DNA from: ENR-C587 sp942493235
GTDB taxonomy: Bacteria > Bacteroidota > Ignavibacteria > Kapaibacteriales > UBA2268
Assembly: GCA_942493235.1 (NCBI GenBank)
Contig: OW818676.1
Span: 868,001 to 932,000, forward strand
Direction of reading: 5' to 3'
DNA: 64,000 bases
In this document: positions 59,260 through 64,000 of the stretch, one piece after another
Numbering within the stretch: position 1 is the stretch's first letter
Layout of the letters: each line of letters starts with the position of its first letter
Translations under genes and position numbers: made by a program
The notes under the pieces: generated by a model
Databases searched by the model: none
What the model was told of the DNA's origin: nothing
Seen by the model: the letters and a program-made list of their open reading frames with translations, nothing else

Positions 59260-61458
59260 ATGAAATCAATTTTCTGCATATTCATACTAAGCTTAGTTAG
59301 TGCTATTACTCTAAATGCTCAATTTGCAATTTCAGGTAAAATAAAAGATACTGAACACGCTCCGATTGCCGGTGCCACAATAAAAATTGAAAGCTCTGGA
59401 ATGGGCGATATATCTGATAAAAACGGGGAATTTGAAATTCGGAAAGTCAAATCCGGTTCATATAAGTTATTAATTAGCTTCATTGGTTATAAAACGGAAT
59501 CTTATAGTGTGGAAGTTGGCAAATCTGATGTTAATAACATAGAAATAACTCTTAAAGAGCAAGCAATTAATATTGGTGAAGTAATAGTCTCGGTTAATCG
59601 GCATGCCACAGCTCCTCAGGAAGTTGCTTTGTCTGTCTCTCAAATCAGGAGCGAGCGACTTGCCAATTTGGGAGCTAATCGAATTGACGAAGCATTGCGA
59701 TATGTACCGGGCGTAACTATGAATAACGACCAAATTAGCATTCGGGGTTCGTCTGGAGTAGCTTTCGGTGTAGGCTCTAGAGTTGCCTTTTCTGTTGATG
59801 GAATTAGCATGCTCTCGGCAGATAACGGTGATATAAAATTTGACATGCTACCGATTAATGCTATAGACAAAATCGAAATTATTAAGGGAGCCGGTTCAGC
59901 TCTGTACGGTACGGGAGCATTAGCCGGTGTGATTAATACTATAACCAAAGATCCTACAAAAGATGAAGACCTCAGGCTAAATATTGCCAGCGGAGTTTAT
60001 ACCAAGCCCAGATATGAGCAGTGGCACTATAGTGATAATTTGCATTTTAATACGAATGTTAATGGATATTATTCTCAAAGTTTCGGAGATTTCGGGCTTA
60101 TGGTCTCGTCAACAATTATCAATGATGAGGGCTACAAAAACTACGGAGATTCGCATCGCAAAAATTTATTTTCTAAAGTGAATTATAATTTTACCGAATA
60201 TACTAAAGCATCAATAATATTATCATATAGCGGTGATAATCATTCGGATTGGGTCTATTGGAACAGTCTGGATTCTGCCACTTTCCCACCGTCCACGACA
60301 AATAAAAATATACGTATGATTTCAGACAAATATACTATAGCCGGAGAATTCAGGCATATTTTTAACAGTAAATCATATATGTTATTCAGGAGCGGTTTTT
60401 ATAATACATTGATTGAAAATACAGAAATTAAAAATTCAACTCAATATAGAGAATCAAATGGCAGAACATTTAATAATGAATTGCAGTATAACACAAGCAT
60501 ATTGCCGATATTCTATTTGACTATTGGTGCAGTCCATCAGTTAAATTCGGTTGATGCGTATTCATTTGGCAAAAGAAATCAGCAGATATATTCGGGTTAT
60601 TTTCAGGGAGAATTAACTCCACTAAAGGAATTAATTATTCAAACGGGGCTTAGAACTGACCTTGAAAAAACCGAAAGTATAGAAGGGAAATTCCAATTAT
60701 CTCCGAAATTTGCTTTAACCTATAAACCAACTGACGACTTGAATATACGCTCTTCATTCGGTATGGGATTCCGTTCTCCGGCAATAGCCGAACGTTTTGC
60801 TTCCATCGAATACAACGGGTTTAATGTAATTGAGAATTTGGCATTAAAGCCTGAGGTCAGTCGTACTTATGAGATAGGCTTTAACTATAATTTCAATTTA
60901 CCGAACTTCCCAATCTATATTGATTTTTCCGTTTTCCATAGTGAATATAAAGACTTTATCGAACCGACATATATAATTAATTCAAACTCCCCGTATATTC
61001 AATTCCGAAATATTTCAAGAGCAAGAATCGACGGTTTGGACTTTAGCGTTAAGACTCTCCTTTTTAATAAAATAGGATTGGATCTATCTGCAATGATTAT
61101 AGACCCAATGGATAAAGATTCTAATACTACATTAAAATACAGATCGAAATTTTCTTTTATTGCCGGTGCGTTTATTCCATTGGGTATATTTGAGTTTTTT
61201 ATTGACTACCGCTATAGTAAGAAAGTAGTCAATATTGACGAAATATTGGTAAAAAGTGGTTTCATTAAAGATGTTGATGCGAGAGTTGATATTCATGTAG
61301 TTGATGCTCGCTTGGTATTTGACTTGCATAAAGCATTAGATTTACCTATTAAATTAACTTTAAACTGCAAAAATATATTTGATTATTATTACACGGAAAT
61401 ATTGGGCAATTTAGCACCTACACGGTTTATAGGGTTGCAAGCAGAATTTAGATATTAA
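59260..61458 (+). CDS. TonB-dependent receptor with carboxypeptidase regulatory-like domain
   Basis: The 732-residue outer-membrane protein has a signal peptide (MKSIFCIFILSLVSAITLNAQ) and a carboxypeptidase-D regulatory-like domain (about 22-105; IKDTEHAPIAGATIKIESSG). The plug follows (about 115-225; DQISIRGSSGVAFGVGSR, IEIIKGAGSALYGTGALAG), then a 22-strand barrel ending IGLQAEFRY. This order is typical of Bacteroidota receptors. No SusD-like lipoprotein is adjacent, which argues against a starch-type pair. The substrate is unknown; the plug and barrel resemble siderophore or metal-chelate receptors. Confidence 0.93.
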   Translation: MKSIFCIFILSLVSAITLNAQFAISGKIKDTEHAPIAGATIKIESSGMGDISDKNGEFEIRKVKSGSYKLLISFIGYKTESYSVEVGKSDVNNIEITLKEQAINIGEVIVSVNRHATAPQEVALSVSQIRSERLANLGANRIDEALRYVPGVTMNNDQISIRGSSGVAFGVGSRVAFSVDGISMLSADNGDIKFDMLPINAIDKIEIIKGAGSALYGTGALAGVINTITKDPTKDEDLRLNIASGVYTKPRYEQWHYSDNLHFNTNVNGYYSQSFGDFGLMVSSTIINDEGYKNYGDSHRKNLFSKVNYNFTEYTKASIILSYSGDNHSDWVYWNSLDSATFPPSTTNKNIRMISDKYTIAGEFRHIFNSKSYMLFRSGFYNTLIENTEIKNSTQYRESNGRTFNNELQYNTSILPIFYLTIGAVHQLNSVDAYSFGKRNQQIYSGYFQGELTPLKELIIQTGLRTDLEKTESIEGKFQLSPKFALTYKPTDDLNIRSSFGMGFRSPAIAERFASIEYNGFNVIENLALKPEVSRTYEIGFNYNFNLPNFPIYIDFSVFHSEYKDFIEPTYIINSNSPYIQFRNISRARIDGLDFSVKTLLFNKIGLDLSAMIIDPMDKDSNTTLKYRSKFSFIAGAFIPLGIFEFFIDYRYSKKVVNIDEILVKSGFIKDVDARVDIHVVDARLVFDLHKALDLPIKLTLNCKNIFDYYYTEILGNLAPTRFIGLQAEFRY

Positions 61459-61514
61459 AAAGTAATATTGATTTTTAGTATTCATGTAATAATATTTGGT
61501 TATTCGCTATATTG

Positions 61515-61573
61515 TATGGGTGGATAGGGGTTTGGGGATAGGTGATAGGAATTGGAAATTAGGAATTGGCGAC
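61515..61573. repeat. Seven-base-period array
   Basis: Degenerate heptamers such as gaaatta, ggaattg and ggcgact follow a G-rich stretch (atgggtggataggggtttgg). Confidence 0.65.
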
Positions 61574-61618
61574 TGATGCTTATTTATATTTTAAATCATC
61601 ATCAACCACATGCGTTAG

Positions 61619-61803
61619 AGGCTGTGAAAATACCGCCACAAGACGGCAAATATTATTCCCAGCACCATTCAAGTAGCTGACTAAAAAATTGTCATTCTGA
61701 ACGAAGTGAAGAATCCAGATAATGCTAACTTGTTGATAACTCTGGATTCTTCGTTACACACAGAATGACGATTTTGAAATGTTTTTACTTTTTAGACAAC
61801 CTC
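61619..61803. repeat. GAATCC hairpin element, uninterrupted copy of the 13561 locus
   Basis: This is a near-exact reverse complement of 13561-14005 without the 262-bp insert. It reads straight from gattcttcgttacac to acagaatgacgattttg. The 60-bp flank with attattcccagcaccattc also matches. Confidence 0.88.
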
Positions 61804-61839
61804 ATCAGAGACTTTGAGTACTTGTTTTTGTTGAAAAAA

Positions 61840-61965
61840 CGGTAGCAATCAAAGGTTTTTTACACAGTTACTTCAACGTGGGGATCAGAGGCTTTGGTAA
61901 TTGTTATTAGATGAAAAACGGAAGTAATAAAAGGTTTTTACACAGCATCTTCTGTCTGGGGATTT
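61840..61965. repeat. REP-like repeat fragments
   Basis: Two fragments share caaaggttttttacacagtt and aaaaggtttttacacagcat. Both look like decayed CTGAAG-family copies. No gene from 61459 to 62138. Confidence 0.6.
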
Positions 61966-62138
61966 TTCAAAAATAATATTTCAAATAGTAAATGATATTA
62001 TAAGAACTAAAACACAAATCGTTACAAAAATGACAGAAACAAAAAAAAATATGCTGAAATTTCAATAAGTTTTAGTAAATTAGCTATTTAGAATATAACA
62101 AATTCAGTATTTTTATAAATTAATTATCGGAGAGGTCA

Positions 62139-64000
62139 ATGGCTGAACAAAAACCATTCGTACCATTTGTACCTGCCGAATCGAATATGGCAGAATTTAC
62201 AGTCCGTTCGCTTATTATCGGATTAGTTCTTGCAGTGGTATTGGGTGCAGCTAACGCATATCTGGGTTTAAAAGCCGGTATGACTATCGCCGCTACATAT
62301 CCTGCTGCCGTAATCGGCATGGCAATATTAAAAGTTATGAAAGGCTCCATTTTAGAAGAAAATATGGCACGTACCGTAGGTTCTATCGGCGAATCAGTAG
62401 CCGCAGGAGCAATTTTCACTATACCGGCTTTTTTCATTGCCGGTATTTGGAATCCGTTTTTAACCACAGGTAATTATATTACCGCTTCCTTAATTTTGAT
62501 TTTTGGTGGTATTCTGGGTATTATGTTCGTTGCATTGCTCCGTAGAGTAATGGTCGAAGATGCCGACTTACCATATCCGGAATCAGTAGCCGCTTCAGAA
62601 ATTCACAAGACAGGTCGCAATAGCGGTGGCGGCGGTTCAAAATTCTTATTCGGTGCTATGGCAATGGGAGCTATTATTAAAGCATTAGGTGCTTTTAAAG
62701 TATTCCCTGAAGTAGTTGAAAAATTCATTTTCTTTGCTAAACAAACAATAACAGGAACTAAATTTGTCGGTCAGGGTGGCGTTTTGCTTAGCTCTCCGGG
62801 CATTAGTCCTGCTTACATGGGTGTTGGCTATATAATTGGTCCAAGGCTTGCTGCATTAAACTTCAGCGGTGGTATGATTGCTTGGGGATTATTAACTCCG
62901 ATTATTTTATACTTTATTGCTCCTTATTTAGATTTTGGTGCAATCACTGCTTCTATTATGAAAGAAAATGCAACACTAACTCAAGATCAGGCATATTCAA
63001 AAGCATGGGTTGATACAGCTTTCCAAGTGTGGAAATATATTGTTCGCCCGATAGCTATCGGCGGCATGTTAGTTGGTGCAAGCTTTACTCTATACAAAAT
63101 GCGTAAAAGTCTATTTACTGGTATTGCACGTTCGGTAAATGACGTTAAAAAAGCGGCAAAAGGCGAATCAGTTACTACTGCTCGTACAGATAAAGATTTA
63201 AGTTTCTATACTGTAATTGGCGGTATAATTGTAGTTGCTATTGCTACATTCTGTATTACTTATTTTATTTTCCAAGCGGCATTTATTGTTTCTTTAGTTG
63301 CTGCAACTGTACTTATTGTATTAGCATTTTTCTTTGCTGCCGTATCAGGCTATTTAGTTGGAATAATGGGTTCAAGTAATAACCCTATCAGCGGACTTAC
63401 CCTGACAGCACTTGTAGTAACTGCATTAATAATGGTTATTATGGGTGTATCCGGTCAAGAAGGCGTTGCAACAGTACTTGGAGTAGCTGCAATTGTTTGC
63501 GTAGCAGCGGCAGTTGCCGGCGAAATGCTTCAAGATTTAAAGGTAGGGCACATATTAGGCGGTACCCCTTGGAAAATGCAGTTCGGCGATATACTTGGCG
63601 TAATATTAGCCGGTTCTGTTATGTTTTTAGTATTATCATTTTTAAATGACGGCGATATAGCAATGGGTGTAAGAGAAGGCTATAACGGCGGTTTTGGTAG
63701 TCCGAAATTATCAGCTCCTCAAGCCAGCTTAATGGCGATTTTATCCCAAGGTATAGTTGGTGGTCAGATGGCTTGGCCCCTAATTATCGTTGGTATGTTA
63801 ATGGGAGTTGGTCTTATCCTAATGCAAGTAACCAGCCCTATGCTTGTTTCAGTAGGTATGTATTTACCATTAGAAACTACATTTGCCATATTCTTAGGTG
63901 GTGTAGTAAAAGGTATAGTTGAGATGTTTAATAAACGCCGAAGCCATAACGATAATCAAAAAGCAAGAATCGAAAATACAGGTGTCCTATTAGCTTCGGG
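62139..64000 (+). CDS. OPT family oligopeptide transporter, 3'-truncated
   Basis: An ATG at 62139 (MAEQKPFVPFVPAESNM) opens a frame that stays open to the end of the window (620 codons visible), so the gene continues outside. The protein is strongly hydrophobic with a dozen or more membrane helices. It has OPT-family features: LRRVMVEDADLPYPESVAA, SEIHKTGRNSGGG, SSPAY-like GISPAYMGVGYIIGPRLA, GSSNNPISGLTL, and GEMLQDLKVGHILGGTPW. OPT proteins import short peptides or metal-chelate conjugates with protons. A minus-strand frame in the same place (62120-62467) is only its shadow. The substrate is unknown. Confidence 0.9.
   Translation, partial: MAEQKPFVPFVPAESNMAEFTVRSLIIGLVLAVVLGAANAYLGLKAGMTIAATYPAAVIGMAILKVMKGSILEENMARTVGSIGESVAAGAIFTIPAFFIAGIWNPFLTTGNYITASLILIFGGILGIMFVALLRRVMVEDADLPYPESVAASEIHKTGRNSGGGGSKFLFGAMAMGAIIKALGAFKVFPEVVEKFIFFAKQTITGTKFVGQGGVLLSSPGISPAYMGVGYIIGPRLAALNFSGGMIAWGLLTPIILYFIAPYLDFGAITASIMKENATLTQDQAYSKAWVDTAFQVWKYIVRPIAIGGMLVGASFTLYKMRKSLFTGIARSVNDVKKAAKGESVTTARTDKDLSFYTVIGGIIVVAIATFCITYFIFQAAFIVSLVAATVLIVLAFFFAAVSGYLVGIMGSSNNPISGLTLTALVVTALIMVIMGVSGQEGVATVLGVAAIVCVAAAVAGEMLQDLKVGHILGGTPWKMQFGDILGVILAGSVMFLVLSFLNDGDIAMGVREGYNGGFGSPKLSAPQASLMAILSQGIVGGQMAWPLIIVGMLMGVGLILMQVTSPMLVSVGMYLPLETTFAIFLGGVVKGIVEMFNKRRSHNDNQKARIENTGVLLAS

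Noticed and set aside
62120..62467. Minus-strand reading frame of 115 codons.
   Set aside because: It lies opposite the first part of the OPT transporter, whose plus-strand frame is open to the window end and has clear family motifs.

Overview
The window is about 64 kb of AT-rich bacterial chromosome. It encodes some 44 proteins and contains no rRNA, tRNA, CRISPR array, phage or transposase gene that I can see. The organism looks like a member of the Bacteroidota/Chlorobiota (FCB) group, perhaps close to Kapabacteria or Ignavibacteria. The evidence is as follows: two secreted proteins end in type IX secretion (T9SS) C-terminal sorting domains, there are two large TonB-dependent receptors, Shine-Dalgarno sites are scarce, and promoters fit the Bacteroidota -33/-7 pattern (TTG or TTTG, 19-20 bp, TAnnTTTG). 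The lineage is an inference; no rRNA or marker-gene phylogeny is possible from this window.

Layout. 1-4764: three co-directional envelope genes (a 5'-truncated beta-domain protein and two outer-membrane-barrel-like proteins). 5065-7467: a VWA-OmpA protein and MurQ. 7456-13249, minus strand: a lipoprotein, a PP2C phosphatase, cytidylate kinase, a HAD phosphatase and an LCP-family protein. 14397-15860: a fibronectin-like protein and SecG. 16440-20640, minus strand: flavin reductase, T9SS-exported endonuclease I, a tandem adenylate kinase and a TlpA-like thioredoxin. 21273-28273: polyphosphate kinase, a TonB receptor and Pgi. 28440-33473: a NarL-type two-component pair, the ammonium transporter Amt and a porin. 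33908-40379: a T9SS-exported RCC1 propeller protein, an AlkD-like glycosylase, a small unknown protein, and a LiaF-like protein with a LytS-type kinase. 40902-46935: FolB-FolK, a PpiD-like foldase, a REC-kinase hybrid and CheB. 47093-51182: an HD phosphohydrolase and a three-domain methyltransferase-like/glycosyltransferase/methyltransferase fusion. 51822-58947: lysine 6-transaminase, IlvE, a nitroreductase with an Rrf2 regulator, a sodium:solute symporter and PgsA. 59260-64000: a second TonB receptor and a 3'-truncated OPT transporter.

Most genes are housekeeping or envelope functions. The striking part is the intergenic DNA. Nearly every gap over 300 bp is filled by a few interspersed repeat families: (a) a roughly 125-bp hairpin element with GAATCC/GGATTC arms, in eight copies; (b) REP-like palindromes whose stems vary while loop and flanks stay constant; (c) degenerate arrays with a seven-base period, like cyanobacterial STRRs. 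One hairpin element carries a 262-bp inserted sequence with imperfect terminal inverted repeats and an apparent AG target duplication. An empty copy of the same locus, in inverted orientation, lies 48 kb away, and an internally shortened form of the insert has been tandemly duplicated at 25.9-26.3 kb.

The best gene-level observations are the tandem adenylate kinase whose second P-loop has lost its lysine, the matching 19-bp palindromes upstream of the Rrf2 gene and the nitroreductase gene, a terminator-shaped hairpin between amt and the porin gene, and the methyltransferase-like/CgeB-like/methyltransferase fusion.
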